NCBI RefSeq assembly: GCF_034356035.1
Contig: NZ_CP136423.1
Location: 1,798,001-1,862,000 of the forward strand
Direction: 5' to 3'
DNA from: Blautia hydrogenotrophica DSM 10507
GTDB taxonomy: Bacteria > Bacillota > Clostridia > Lachnospirales > Lachnospiraceae
Length of the DNA: 64,000 nt
The notes beneath the pieces were generated by a model, which was not told the origin of the DNA, searched no databases, and saw nothing but the letters and a program-made list of their open reading frames with translations. The stretch's first letter is position 1, and every line of letters begins with the position of its first letter. Positions 17,571 to 25,988 of the stretch are shown in pieces. The translations under genes were made by a program, and so were the position numbers.

Positions 17571-17708
17571 TCAACAGCAGAATAAATGATATCCTGCCAA
17601 AAGGCAACAGGCCGCAATGAGTGCCATCACCAGACATTTCGGCGCCAGAAGTCCGATCACAATTCCGACGCCTATGAAAAACAAGGCAAATCCTACCACA
17701 CGGTTCAT
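17571..17708 (-). CDS. Small hydrophobic membrane protein (45 residues)
   Basis: An ORF too short for most gene finders: ATG ending at 17708, stop TGA at 17571. It begins MNRVVGFALFFIGVG and carries two closely spaced membrane segments (about residues 5-21 and 26-41) with a lone LAPKC turn between them. It lies between the gerW stop side and the hairpin at 17488-17538, which would terminate it. The ribosome site (AGAAAG) is weak. Small two-segment proteins of this shape occur in Clostridia next to sporulation genes, but I cannot name a family. Confidence 0.5.
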   Translation of the reverse strand: MNRVVGFALFFIGVGIVIGLLAPKCLVMALIAACCLLAGYHLFCC

Positions 17709-17757
17709 AGATAAAATGGCACTTCTTTCTCTTATCTTTTACTACTAATATATGTGG

Positions 17758-18162
17758 CTACTCTTCGGATGAGCACTCCTCTTTTTCTGTGCCAAAAACA
17801 GGTTCCTTCACAGCAGCCTCTTCTGAGGAACCGGAAGTAAATTTGTTGACAAAGTCCGGAACCATGTCCAACACCTTCGTCAAACCATCCTGCTGTTTAA
17901 TATTTACCAGCTTGGTGGTTCCGTTTTGTATCACAAGTACTGCACAGGGGGTCAGCTTTCCGCCCAGTCCACCGCCTCCGTTATTCTTCTTCTCCTGGGT
18001 AAAAGCTCCCGCTCCTACTCCAAACGACACATCCACCAGTGGAAGAATGATCGTATCTCCTATGTGGATGGCATCCCCTACTACTGTCTTTGCGGATACG
18101 TAACTGTCCATTCCCTGAAACAGTGACTTCATAGTTTCCTTAAAATTATTTTCTGTAGACAT
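17758..18162 (-). CDS. GerW family sporulation protein (YtfJ)
   Basis: A 134-residue spore protein linked in Bacillus to germination. Family features are the VVGDAIHIGDTIILPLVDVSFG-type core (visible near residues 27-48), a glycine-rich loop (NNGGGGLGGK) and the segment PCAVLVIQNG. The C-terminus is acidic. The next gene upstream, encoding a DUF2953 protein, corresponds to the YtfI neighbour of Bacillus ytfJ, so the order is conserved. Confidence 0.9.
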   Translation of the reverse strand: MSTENNFKETMKSLFQGMDSYVSAKTVVGDAIHIGDTIILPLVDVSFGVGAGAFTQEKKNNGGGGLGGKLTPCAVLVIQNGTTKLVNIKQQDGLTKVLDMVPDFVNKFTSGSSEEAAVKEPVFGTEKEECSSEE

Positions 18163-18222
18163 GGCATTGTCCTCCTTATGTTTCCATGTAATGCTCTCTC
18201 AGACAGAGCTATGTGAATGGTT

Positions 18223-19143
18223 TTACCCTTTTCTCATCTTTTGGATTACCGTCCTTAAATCCCGATTCCGGTACAATTCCCAGGCGATGGCGGCAAGCAC
18301 AACCCCATAAATTCTGCCCCTCGCGTACAGCTCTCCCTCGAAAATCTCCCTCTCAAAATCAGGAAAGACAGAAATCTTGTTTTTGTGAATCGGGCAGGTG
18401 ACTCCCAACAAACCTAAAAGCTGCCCGGTTGCAGCCGGATTCTCCAAACCGAAATGGACATAGCCGGTGATTTTTCGAGGCCAGATCTGTCGCAGCAGTC
18501 TGCGCAAATTCTTCCATATCAGCTGTATGGCTGATCTCGTTCTCTCGTCCTTAAGAAATTCCTTAAGCTGCTGTGTCTTTTCGCATAGAGACCTCGCCGC
18601 TTTCAAAAACTTTTTCAAGGCTCTCCATCCACTAAGCAACGAATGCTTTATTTTTGAGAAAACTCCTTTGATCTTCTCGGTCAGTCCCCAGCGTCTCTTC
18701 TCATTGTCCGATGATGAGGGACCGTCATGCTTCCAAGCAGTCTCTTTCTTTTTCCCGCTGTCCTTAGTCTGTGTATCTTCCCTGAATTCTATCCCAGTTT
18801 TCTCAGCGGGCGACAATTCTTCTCGATCAGAAGGAAGAGAGGATTTCTTTTTCCTCGGGTGCAGCTTGCCAAAATAGGCTTTCCATTTATCTGCTGGTAT
18901 TCCCAAAAGCCGTACAGTAAAGGCGCTGCCTTCTCTATTTTTATACGAGATCTCCAAAGAAATTGCACAAAACAACCATGTGAGTTTTCCATACACAGCC
19001 GTTTTGCTGCTGTCTTTTTGCGCTTTGCCCTGATAACAGAGAGGACAAAACAGTACAAGAGCCAGTGCTAAGAGGAACAAAGCCACTAAAATTCCAAGAA
19101 GAATCAATATACATTTTATGATTAACCAAAGAATATGTAGCAT
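18223..19143 (-). CDS. DUF2953 domain-containing membrane protein (YtfI-like)
   Basis: A 306-residue protein of unknown function with one strong N-terminal membrane segment (about residues 4-34), a charged Ser/Lys/Glu-rich linker (about 95-170) and a C-terminal DUF2953-like region with a short KITGYVHFG stretch. It sits upstream of gerW on the same strand, as in Bacillus, and a sporulation role is a guess from position. It starts 4 bp after the preceding gene's stop. Confidence 0.75.
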   Translation of the reverse strand: MLHILWLIIKCILILLGILVALFLLALALVLFCPLCYQGKAQKDSSKTAVYGKLTWLFCAISLEISYKNREGSAFTVRLLGIPADKWKAYFGKLHPRKKKSSLPSDREELSPAEKTGIEFREDTQTKDSGKKKETAWKHDGPSSSDNEKRRWGLTEKIKGVFSKIKHSLLSGWRALKKFLKAARSLCEKTQQLKEFLKDERTRSAIQLIWKNLRRLLRQIWPRKITGYVHFGLENPAATGQLLGLLGVTCPIHKNKISVFPDFEREIFEGELYARGRIYGVVLAAIAWELYRNRDLRTVIQKMRKG

Positions 19144-19147
19144 GCCC

Positions 19148-19459
19148 TCACCTGTCCTGTAAATATTCTTTTACCTGAAAATCCCCTCTATGCTCATAGG
19201 TTTCCAACAGAATTCTCTGTGTCAGCTCCAATGCCTCTTCTTTATATCTGGCGATTCCCACAACCATGGGACAGAGTTCCCAAAGGGGTCTCTGTACCAG
19301 ATATGCGGTTCCAATGATTTCTAGGAGATGATCCGGGTGATCTGACAGGGTGATCAGATAGTAGCCCGGAGCAAATTTTCCATGTTTTAGTTTATAGATT
19401 GTACGACGCGCATGCTTACTGGCCGAATCGCTGAGATACAATTTGTGATACCACTTCAA
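19148..19459 (-). CDS. Conserved hypothetical protein
   Basis: A 103-residue soluble protein with no motif I recognise. The N-terminus is basic and aromatic (KWYHKLYLSD); the middle (GYYLITLSDHPDHLLEIIG) looks like an alpha/beta fold. The start codon is TTG, preceded by GGAG with 4-nt spacing. It lies 4 bp upstream of the DUF2953 gene and may be co-transcribed with it and gerW. Confidence 0.6.
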   Translation of the reverse strand: MKWYHKLYLSDSASKHARRTIYKLKHGKFAPGYYLITLSDHPDHLLEIIGTAYLVQRPLWELCPMVVGIARYKEEALELTQRILLETYEHRGDFQVKEYLQDR

Positions 19460-19538
19460 GATTCTCCATCCTTTACTACTTTCATAATTAAGCTTGCCCT
19501 ATTGGACTGATTCTAAACGTGATGCCTGGAAAGTTTTT

Positions 19539-19991
19539 CTAATAGTATTTCCGTCTCGCCCAGAGATTAGCTCTTTTCAATTCCAAGTACTCATGATATG
19601 CTCTTTCAACAATCTGCTTTTCATTTGTAAAGCGCAGCAAGTGATAGACTTCATGGAATTTATAATAGCCGGAATCCACAAAATACTCTTCTTTTTGAGG
19701 TCTACTGTGATAATTCTCGGCTGACATCAGATACCAGTGCACTTCCTTGTTGACCATATCTTCTGGAACCGTAAAATTATACTGACTGCTGCCGATATAC
19801 TTCACGATCGACGCTCGAACACCAGCTTCCTCTCTCACTTCCCGAAGAGCCGTCTGCTCATAATCTTCCCCAGCTTCCACAGTGCCCTTAGGGAGTACCC
19901 AGCCTTCATACCGATTCTTATAAGATTTATAGAGAGCCAGTATTTTTCCGCGATAAATCACTACACCGCCGCAGCTCGTTGCTTCTATCAT
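19539..19991 (-). CDS. NUDIX hydrolase
   Basis: Hydrolyses a nucleoside diphosphate linked to another moiety; the substrate is unknown. The start at the ATG ending at 19991 follows AGGAGG and gives 150 residues. The complete NUDIX box begins at GTVEAGEDYE and ends REVREEAGV, with the metal-binding glutamates present. A tyrosine-rich C-terminal stretch follows. It is isolated from its neighbours, with repeat element E1 copy B upstream. Confidence 0.88.
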   Translation of the reverse strand: MIEATSCGGVVIYRGKILALYKSYKNRYEGWVLPKGTVEAGEDYEQTALREVREEAGVRASIVKYIGSSQYNFTVPEDMVNKEVHWYLMSAENYHSRPQKEEYFVDSGYYKFHEVYHLLRFTNEKQIVERAYHEYLELKRANLWARRKYY

Positions 19992-20081
19992 AGTGCAATT
20001 CCTCCTGCGTGTGTTTTGCTGTCTGGTTCTAGTATAACTCTTTTTACCCTCAGTTGACAAGGGCACACTGTCCAATAAGAA

Positions 20082-20240
20082 GGAAATTGGTAACAGTTCA
20101 GCCTTTCGGCTTCACTGTCACAAATGCATGCACACAGACTGCGAGAATCGCAGTCTGGCACCTGCAGTCCTCGGGATCACGCTGCAAATGCAGCGTGACG
20201 CCTCGCGGAATAGTGACAGGCTGAACTGTTACGGAAATTG
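20082..20240. mobile_element. MITE-like element E1, copy B, with 8-bp target duplication
   Basis: A 143-bp element (20090-20232) with perfect 14-bp terminal inverted repeats, GTAACAGTTCAGCC on the left and its complement on the right. It is flanked on both sides by the 8-bp direct repeat GGAAATTG (20082-20089 and 20233-20240), as expected for a transposition duplication. Inside are hairpins CAGACTGC/GCAGTCTG and CACGCTGC/GCAGCGTG and the blocks CCTCGGGAT and CCTCGCGGAATA, shared in order with copy A at 6289-6453. It has no ORF, so it would need a transposase supplied elsewhere. Confidence 0.72.
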
Positions 20241-20259
20241 GTCGATTCAGCCAGGTAAG

Positions 20260-21780
20260 CTAATTGTAATAATAGGCGTCAAAAATTTGTCCTGCGATGG
20301 GAACTGCTGCGGCACCTCCAGTACCTCCGCCTTCTACAATGATACTCACAGCGATGTCTGGAGCAGCCACATTGCTATAGCCCACAAACCAGGCGTGACT
20401 ATCTCCTGCCTCGTTATACTCCGCAGAGCCTGTCTTTCCCGCAACAGTATAAGATCTTCCGCTCAATGCACTAGCCGTTCCGGAATTAACTACCCCAGTC
20501 ATCAAATCTGACAGCAAGTTCGCCTCTTTGTTGGTCATCAACGTACGGTAGGACTCTGGTTCGTTGCTGCTGACCTTCTCTCCCGCATAGTTTTCTACCC
20601 GGTCGATTAGATACGGCTTCATGAGTACCCCTTGATTTGCAATCGCGCAGGTAATCAATGCCATATGCATCGGCGACACAAGCGTATTTCCCTGACCAAT
20701 AGAAGTCTGCATAGTCAGCGGAGCTCCCGAGTCATCCGTCAGAGAAAAGCTGCTCCTCTTATAAGACATCGTAAGCGGTAGTTTTTTATTGAACAATAAA
20801 TCTTCACTGGTATCTCTGAGAATATCCCCACCAATGTCAAGTCCCATCTGCACAAAAGCACAGTTACAGGAATTGGCAAAGGCGGCAGCAAAATCCTGTT
20901 GTCCGTGGACAGCTCCACCGTAACAGGGGATCGTATGATCGTCCACGGTGATGCTTCCCTGGCACAGATAGCTGAAATCCTGCAAGGTTCCATGCTCTCG
21001 GTAATAAGCGAGGGCATCCACAATCTTAAAGACGGAGCCAGGCGGGTACTGCCCCATGGTAGCCCGATTCAAAAGGCGGCTGTCATTGGGGTCATTAATC
21101 AGATAATCCCAATCTGCATCGATCGTGTTAGGGTCAAAGTCTGGTTTCACCACCATCGCCAGAATTTTTCCGGTGGACGGTTCCATCACTACAATCGCTC
21201 CCCTTCGATCTCCTAAAGCCGCATAGGCAGTCTGCTGCAGATTTGCATTCAGAGTAGTGATTACATTGTCACCTTGGTTTTTCTTTCCCTGAAACTGATT
21301 TTTCAGCTGCTCCAGAAAAAACGCATGGGAAGTCAGAAGCTGGAAGTTCGCTTCTGATTCCAGCCCGCTTTTTCCCTGAGAGGCATATCCCACCACATGG
21401 GCGAAGATATTGGAGTATGGATACACACGTGTCTCATTTCCCTCACCGTCCACATCTGTTCTGGCTAAAACTTCCCCGTTGGAGTCCAAAATCTGTCCCC
21501 GCACGACTCGGTCCGCGAAGGTATCCTGACGGGTATTGTAAGGACTGTTGATAAAATCCTCACTTTTTACTACATTAAAGTACACCAGATAGCCAATCAG
21601 CGACACGAAAATCGCCACAAAGAAGTAAGAGATGATCGTAAACTCCCGGTTGCGGGAACGTCTTTTTTTCTTTTTTTTAGCCTGGGTATCTTGGGTATCT
21701 GGATATTCGAGATTCTCTCTCGGTAGGAAATCTTCCTGCCTGTGGTTGTCTTTTTTGTCTCTTTTCCTCAATTTCCTCAT
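20260..21780 (-). CDS. Penicillin-binding protein 2-type transpeptidase
   Basis: Class B PBP that cross-links peptidoglycan on the outer membrane face. The 506-residue product has a charged cytoplasmic N-terminus, one membrane segment (about residues 47-69), a short dimerisation region and the transpeptidase domain. The catalytic motifs are SVFK (Ser249-Lys252), SCN (304-306) and KTG (449-451). It is paired with FtsW/RodA, the usual SEDS-PBP combination. The start, with AGAGAGG upstream, lies inside the end of the FtsW gene (104-bp overlap). PbpA or an elongation/sporulation PBP are both possible. Confidence 0.9.
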   Translation of the reverse strand: MRKLRKRDKKDNHRQEDFLPRENLEYPDTQDTQAKKKKKRRSRNREFTIISYFFVAIFVSLIGYLVYFNVVKSEDFINSPYNTRQDTFADRVVRGQILDSNGEVLARTDVDGEGNETRVYPYSNIFAHVVGYASQGKSGLESEANFQLLTSHAFFLEQLKNQFQGKKNQGDNVITTLNANLQQTAYAALGDRRGAIVVMEPSTGKILAMVVKPDFDPNTIDADWDYLINDPNDSRLLNRATMGQYPPGSVFKIVDALAYYREHGTLQDFSYLCQGSITVDDHTIPCYGGAVHGQQDFAAAFANSCNCAFVQMGLDIGGDILRDTSEDLLFNKKLPLTMSYKRSSFSLTDDSGAPLTMQTSIGQGNTLVSPMHMALITCAIANQGVLMKPYLIDRVENYAGEKVSSNEPESYRTLMTNKEANLLSDLMTGVVNSGTASALSGRSYTVAGKTGSAEYNEAGDSHAWFVGYSNVAAPDIAVSIIVEGGGTGGAAAVPIAGQIFDAYYYN

Positions 21781-23071
21781 CCTCGTCCTCTCTCAATATA
21801 TATAATCCTTGAATAATCGCTAGCATGATGATCGTACTCATTGCAGAGCTGCCTCCGTAGCTGACCAGCGGCAGAGTAATTCCAGTCATAGGAATAAATT
21901 TTGTCGCTCCGCCGATGGTGAGAAAAACTTGAAAGGCATACTCTGTTCCAAGACCAAGGGCGATCAGCTTGTAAAAATTGTTTTTGATTTGAAGTGAAAT
22001 ATTCACCACCATCAAAAAGAAACTCATGCAGACCAAAATCAGGCAGATGGCAAACAGAATGCCGAGCTCTTCACAGATGGCTGCAAAGACAAAATCCTCC
22101 TCTACTACCGGAAGCACGCCCTTCGAGGCCCCTTGGCACAGGCCCATCCCAAACCAGCCTCCGGTGCCAATCGCGAAAAGCGACTGCACAATCTGGTATC
22201 CTTCCTGATCGTAGACGGACATGGGATCTTTCCAGGCCACCACCCTCTGGCGCACATGCCCGAACAGGTAATAGGCCGCGACGGAGGCGACGCTTCCGCC
22301 CAAAAGCCCCAGGCCCAGGTACCCAGGATTTTTTGTGGCCACATATACCATCACCAGATATCCGACAAAGAACACAAGCGCGCTGCCGAGGTCTCTGGAC
22401 AGAACCAAAATCAAGACGTGAGCCCCGGCTATGACCGTTGCGATCACCACATTTTTGAACGAGGTATCCTTTTGCAAAAGCGCCGCCAGGAAAAAGACAA
22501 AGGTGATTTTGACGATCTCCGACGGCTGCACTCCCATGATAGATAGCTTGGCCCCGTAAGTAGTCATTCCCATAACCAGCACCACGCCCAGCAAAAAGAT
22601 TCCAATTCCCGCGTAAACCCAGGTGAGCTTGCGCAGAAACCTCATCTTGCGGATTAAGATCGGCACAATCAATGCGATGGCAGACCCTGCGGCCACGATC
22701 ACAAACTGGCGCACCGCTTTTGTCATATCCAGCCTGCACAGGATGATGAATCCTACGCTTAACAGCATACACATGTTGTTTATCAAAAGAAGAGACGCTT
22801 TTTTGTACAGTAGCCTGTATAGAATCTGAAGCACCGCAAAAAACACGGTGATCGCCAAATAATACTGGATGACACGAAAGTCCAAGGTATTCAGGTAAAT
22901 CACCGTAAACGCGGTCAAATCCATGAAAAACATCAGCATCACCTGTTTTGCCAAAAGATGACGGCGATCCTGAGCGTCCTTAATCCGAAACATGTTAAAG
23001 CACTGAAGAGTATAGAGAATCATCAGCACCAATATAAGATATTTTGATAGTTCTACGATTACGTTAATCAC
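21677..23071 (-). CDS. FtsW/RodA/SpoVE family SEDS glycosyltransferase
   Basis: Polytopic lipid-II polymerase that works with a class B PBP in septal, side-wall or spore-cortex peptidoglycan synthesis. The 464-residue protein has about ten membrane segments and family motifs such as GADLGS-like RDLGSALVFF, the FAAICEELG segment and LPLVSYGGSSAMST. The C-terminal about 45 residues are charged, cytoplasmic and encoded in DNA that also codes the start of the PBP. It lies 8 bp before the U32 peptidase stop side in a wall-synthesis block. Confidence 0.92.
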   Translation of the reverse strand: MINVIVELSKYLILVLMILYTLQCFNMFRIKDAQDRRHLLAKQVMLMFFMDLTAFTVIYLNTLDFRVIQYYLAITVFFAVLQILYRLLYKKASLLLINNMCMLLSVGFIILCRLDMTKAVRQFVIVAAGSAIALIVPILIRKMRFLRKLTWVYAGIGIFLLGVVLVMGMTTYGAKLSIMGVQPSEIVKITFVFFLAALLQKDTSFKNVVIATVIAGAHVLILVLSRDLGSALVFFVGYLVMVYVATKNPGYLGLGLLGGSVASVAAYYLFGHVRQRVVAWKDPMSVYDQEGYQIVQSLFAIGTGGWFGMGLCQGASKGVLPVVEEDFVFAAICEELGILFAICLILVCMSFFLMVVNISLQIKNNFYKLIALGLGTEYAFQVFLTIGGATKFIPMTGITLPLVSYGGSSAMSTIIMLAIIQGLYILREDEDEEIEEKRQKRQPQAGRFPTERESRISRYPRYPG

Positions 23072-23079
23072 GATGTCAC

Positions 23080-25218
23080 CTACTCTACTCCCCTCTTAAA
23101 ATGCCCCTTGGTCATCTCCATGGGCCGAGTTTTTTTTCCTCTGCAATATCTATCTGTGAATTCCGAGACGAGCCACCTGGTCTCCTTTTCGCCCTCCAGT
23201 GTGAATGACAGACGCAAAGAAGCTGGCATTAGCTGCTTTACCTGTGCGGATTCCTCTCCAAGCCCGTAAGGCAGACTGTTATAGATCACATTATAACAGC
23301 CGTCGCAATGGCATTGAACCGGAAATACTTTTCCATAGCGGTCTTTGAGACGAACCAAAGAGTTTTTTCGGTTACACCCACCTAGATTCTTTTGCACACA
23401 CTGAGCAGACAGCATCAAAGGCAGGTATCCATAGACCAGCAGTTCACTTTTTTGATTATCTCTGTGAAGTAGTTCCCGACAATTTAACTCCAGAGGAACC
23501 GTATCTCTTAGGATTCCCTGCCGGTACCAAAACTCCTGGGACATCCCATTCCAGGTGTACACAGAACTGTCTAAAACACACTGCGGCGCGAATCCATACT
23601 CTTTTAACCGTGCGAAGCTCTCAAGACTGCGCACCAAAAAGCCGTCAAGCCCTAATCTCAAAAGTCTCTCGCAGCTCTCCCTGGAAAACTCTTCACCGAT
23701 ATTCATTCTCTCCACATGAGGAAACATCAAAAAGAGTTCTTTTTTCTGGGGATTTCCCCTCTCCAGGCATTTTAGAATCTCCGGATAATTCCCATAAATT
23801 CCACAGATGTCAGGGGACGCCTCGCAGACAGAAAACTGTTCTCTCGTCTCACAGGATGCATAAAAGAATAACACATTCTCAGAAGAATTCTGTAATCTCT
23901 GTGTTTCCTTCGCTTTCCAATCCGGCCGCGGCACTGGCTGTCGCCGGGCTTTTGCCGCCAACTGATCTTGCAAAGTCTCAAAGCCAAGGCGCCGTAATTC
24001 ATTTAGTGTCTTAACTGGAAGAAAAATTTCCTCCTCCATCACAACCGTCAAAGGTTCTAGAATATATGGAGTATTCCCACTTTTTCGCATCTGTGTCAAA
24101 ATCCGCTCCCTTGTCATGGGCTGATTCTGTGCTTTTTGAACCTCCCCGGTTTGGACTGAGAGCTTGCATCCCGCATATTCCAGTTCCAGTATAGCAGGAT
24201 TGTCTGAATATAGTATTAAATTGCCCTTAACTTTTTCTTTATTTTTTATAACTTCCAAGTCGGCCCGTCCAATTTTTTTGTCATTTGTGAAAGCCATCAT
24301 GGATTTTCCATTGTGTCTGCGGTAATATCCATCACACGAACCACCCCGATTGAACAGTTCTAAGAGCATCCTCCTATCCTTGCTGTCTACCTGATACTCA
24401 CCGGGAGCTTTTAGATACCGGTCCAAATATTTTCGATAGACGGCCACAACGCCCTGTGTGTACTCCAGCTTTTTCATGCGGCCCTCTATCTTCAGCGAAG
24501 TGACCCCTGCCTCTAGAATCTCTGGCAGGATATCCAAAGTACAGATGTCTTTCAGACTCAGGGGGCAGATTTCCTTTTTGGTCTTCCAGCGCTCGTCCTC
24601 CAAATGAACCTGGTAGGGAAGCCGGCAGGGCTGGGCACAGCGACCGCGGTTTCCGCTTCGTCCTCCCAGCAGACTGCTGAACAGACACTGGCCGGAATAG
24701 CTGTAGCACAAAGCCCCATGGATGAAAGTCTCAATCTCCAGTGAACAGACTTCATGCATTTTTTGAAGCTCCTGCAAGGAAAGCTCCCTGGCGGGTACAA
24801 CCCTTGTCACTCCCGGCTGGTCCTGGAAAAAACGCATTCCCTCTGGCCCTGTGACGGTCGCCTGGGTGCTCACATGGATAGGCAGCCCCGGAAAATATTT
24901 CTGCACAAAACGAAGCAGGCCCATATCCTGCACAATCACCGCGTCCAGTCCTTCCTCATAATAGGGCAGCAGATAGTCATAGAGGTCTCTTTGCAGTTCC
25001 CGGTTCTTCAACAGAGTATTGACAGTCATATACAATTTCTTTCCCCTACTGTGCGCATGGCGGATTGCCTCTAAATATTCTTCCTGTGTAAAGTTTTTCG
25101 CATACGCCCTCGCTCCAAACAAGTTCCCGCCCGCGTACACGGCATCTGCTCCGGCATCTAACGCGGCATAAAAACTCTCCAAGGACCCTGCGGGGGCCAA
25201 TAATTCAACCATATCCAT
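23080..25218 (-). CDS. U32 family peptidase (two-domain, DUF3656-containing)
   Basis: A 712-residue YrrO/YhbU-type protein; members are annotated as collagenase-like peptidases or as RNA-modification (5-hydroxyuridine) enzymes, and the true role here is uncertain. The N-terminal PAGSLESFYAALDAGADAVY and FIHGALCYSYSGQC motifs, and the cysteine motif GRCAQPCR, match U32. The C-terminal half has the DUF3656-like extension with further cysteines (CHCDGC). The ATG follows AGGAAAGG. A structured repeat (E2a) separates it from zapA. Confidence 0.88.
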   Translation of the reverse strand: MDMVELLAPAGSLESFYAALDAGADAVYAGGNLFGARAYAKNFTQEEYLEAIRHAHSRGKKLYMTVNTLLKNRELQRDLYDYLLPYYEEGLDAVIVQDMGLLRFVQKYFPGLPIHVSTQATVTGPEGMRFFQDQPGVTRVVPARELSLQELQKMHEVCSLEIETFIHGALCYSYSGQCLFSSLLGGRSGNRGRCAQPCRLPYQVHLEDERWKTKKEICPLSLKDICTLDILPEILEAGVTSLKIEGRMKKLEYTQGVVAVYRKYLDRYLKAPGEYQVDSKDRRMLLELFNRGGSCDGYYRRHNGKSMMAFTNDKKIGRADLEVIKNKEKVKGNLILYSDNPAILELEYAGCKLSVQTGEVQKAQNQPMTRERILTQMRKSGNTPYILEPLTVVMEEEIFLPVKTLNELRRLGFETLQDQLAAKARRQPVPRPDWKAKETQRLQNSSENVLFFYASCETREQFSVCEASPDICGIYGNYPEILKCLERGNPQKKELFLMFPHVERMNIGEEFSRESCERLLRLGLDGFLVRSLESFARLKEYGFAPQCVLDSSVYTWNGMSQEFWYRQGILRDTVPLELNCRELLHRDNQKSELLVYGYLPLMLSAQCVQKNLGGCNRKNSLVRLKDRYGKVFPVQCHCDGCYNVIYNSLPYGLGEESAQVKQLMPASLRLSFTLEGEKETRWLVSEFTDRYCRGKKTRPMEMTKGHFKRGVE

Positions 25219-25237
25219 CCAACCTTTCCTGCGAAAA

Positions 25238-25424
25238 CAAAGTGGGCAAGCCCACTTTAGTCCCCCATTCTCTCAATCTTTGAGGGGCGCGTCCCACTTT
25301 GCGCGCCGCCGCAACACCGCCTCGCGGTGAAATTCCTTATTGCGGTTGCGCATCCTTAGCGGAGCGTTTTTGTAATAGGAAGGAGCTTTCACATATTAGC
25401 GTGACAAGGTCTCTCCTATTACAT
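25238..25424. repeat. Mosaic structured repeat E2, copy a
   Basis: A non-coding block of about 190 bp between zapA and the U32 gene. It contains the hairpin AAAGTGGGC/GCCCACTTT, a second CCCACTTTG half, an ACCGC/GCGGT hairpin and the core GCGCATCC..AGCGGAGCGTTTTT. A terminal stem GTAATAGGA/TCCTATTAC encloses AGCTTTCAC..ATTAGCGT. The same modules recur in order at 39837-40042 and 46918-47105. Confidence 0.7.
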
Positions 25425-25453
25425 AAAAAAGGGATTACCGAAGCAATCCCCCC
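25425..25453 (-). terminator. Terminator of zapA
   Basis: On the minus strand the stem GGGATT/AATCCC (outer pair at 25431-25436 and 25445-25450) is followed by a run of six T residues, 6 bp after the zapA stop. Confidence 0.75.
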
Positions 25454-25458
25454 CTCAT

Positions 25459-25869
25459 TTACTCGCTCAGCAGCTCATTCAGCTCTTTTTCCAGCTCGGC
25501 GATCTTCCCTTCTAGCCTCGCTTTCTCTTCATCAATGCTCACTTCTTCTTTTTTGCTGTTCTCGATCTGTACTTGAAGTGAGATCAATTCATGTTTCAAA
25601 TCATACATCTCTTTATCTTTCAGCTGCAAATCTTGTTCGTAGACTTCCGCCTGCTTTTTCGCCTTGAAATAATCATCTGCGATGTTCAAAGAGAGCAGTG
25701 TGTGCTTCGTCTCCATCGGCTGGCGGGAATAACCAGGAAGTTCACTCAATTCTGCAAGCTTATTATTCATATAAGAAGCTACCTTTTGCAGGTATTCTTT
25801 GGATTCATAGCCGCTGAGTGTGATGATTTTTCCGCCTATCAGCACTTGTGCTGTGTTTTTTGTAGCCAT
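25459..25869 (-). CDS. zapA: Cell division protein ZapA
   Basis: Stabilises FtsZ filaments at the division site. The 136-residue protein has the N-terminal ZapA domain (VLIGGKIITLSGYESKEYLQKVA region) and a long C-terminal coiled coil rich in Glu and Lys (about residues 75-135), matching ZapA-like proteins of Firmicutes. It lies upstream of the U32 peptidase gene, with which it is often associated, and downstream of ruvAB. Confidence 0.88.
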   Translation of the reverse strand: MATKNTAQVLIGGKIITLSGYESKEYLQKVASYMNNKLAELSELPGYSRQPMETKHTLLSLNIADDYFKAKKQAEVYEQDLQLKDKEMYDLKHELISLQVQIENSKKEEVSIDEEKARLEGKIAELEKELNELLSE

Positions 25870-25988
25870 AGTACAAGCCTCCTGTGGTTCTTTCTTCTGT
25901 ATAGCAAAATATATCTCTCAAACCGTTGCCAGTTTTTTCTGAATAGAATCTATCTCTATTATAATCGAATTCTGTCAAAAAACAACAA

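Noticed and set aside
20076..20259. T-box or riboswitch upstream of the PBP/NUDIX genes
   Set aside because: The stretch is bounded by inverted repeats and a target duplication, so a mobile element explains it better.
22071..22772. A 233-codon ORF in another frame of the FtsW/RodA gene, with smaller companions on both strands
   Set aside because: This GC-rich segment leaves few stop codons in any frame; the FtsW frame has membrane segments and motifs, the others are Arg/Gly-rich noise.
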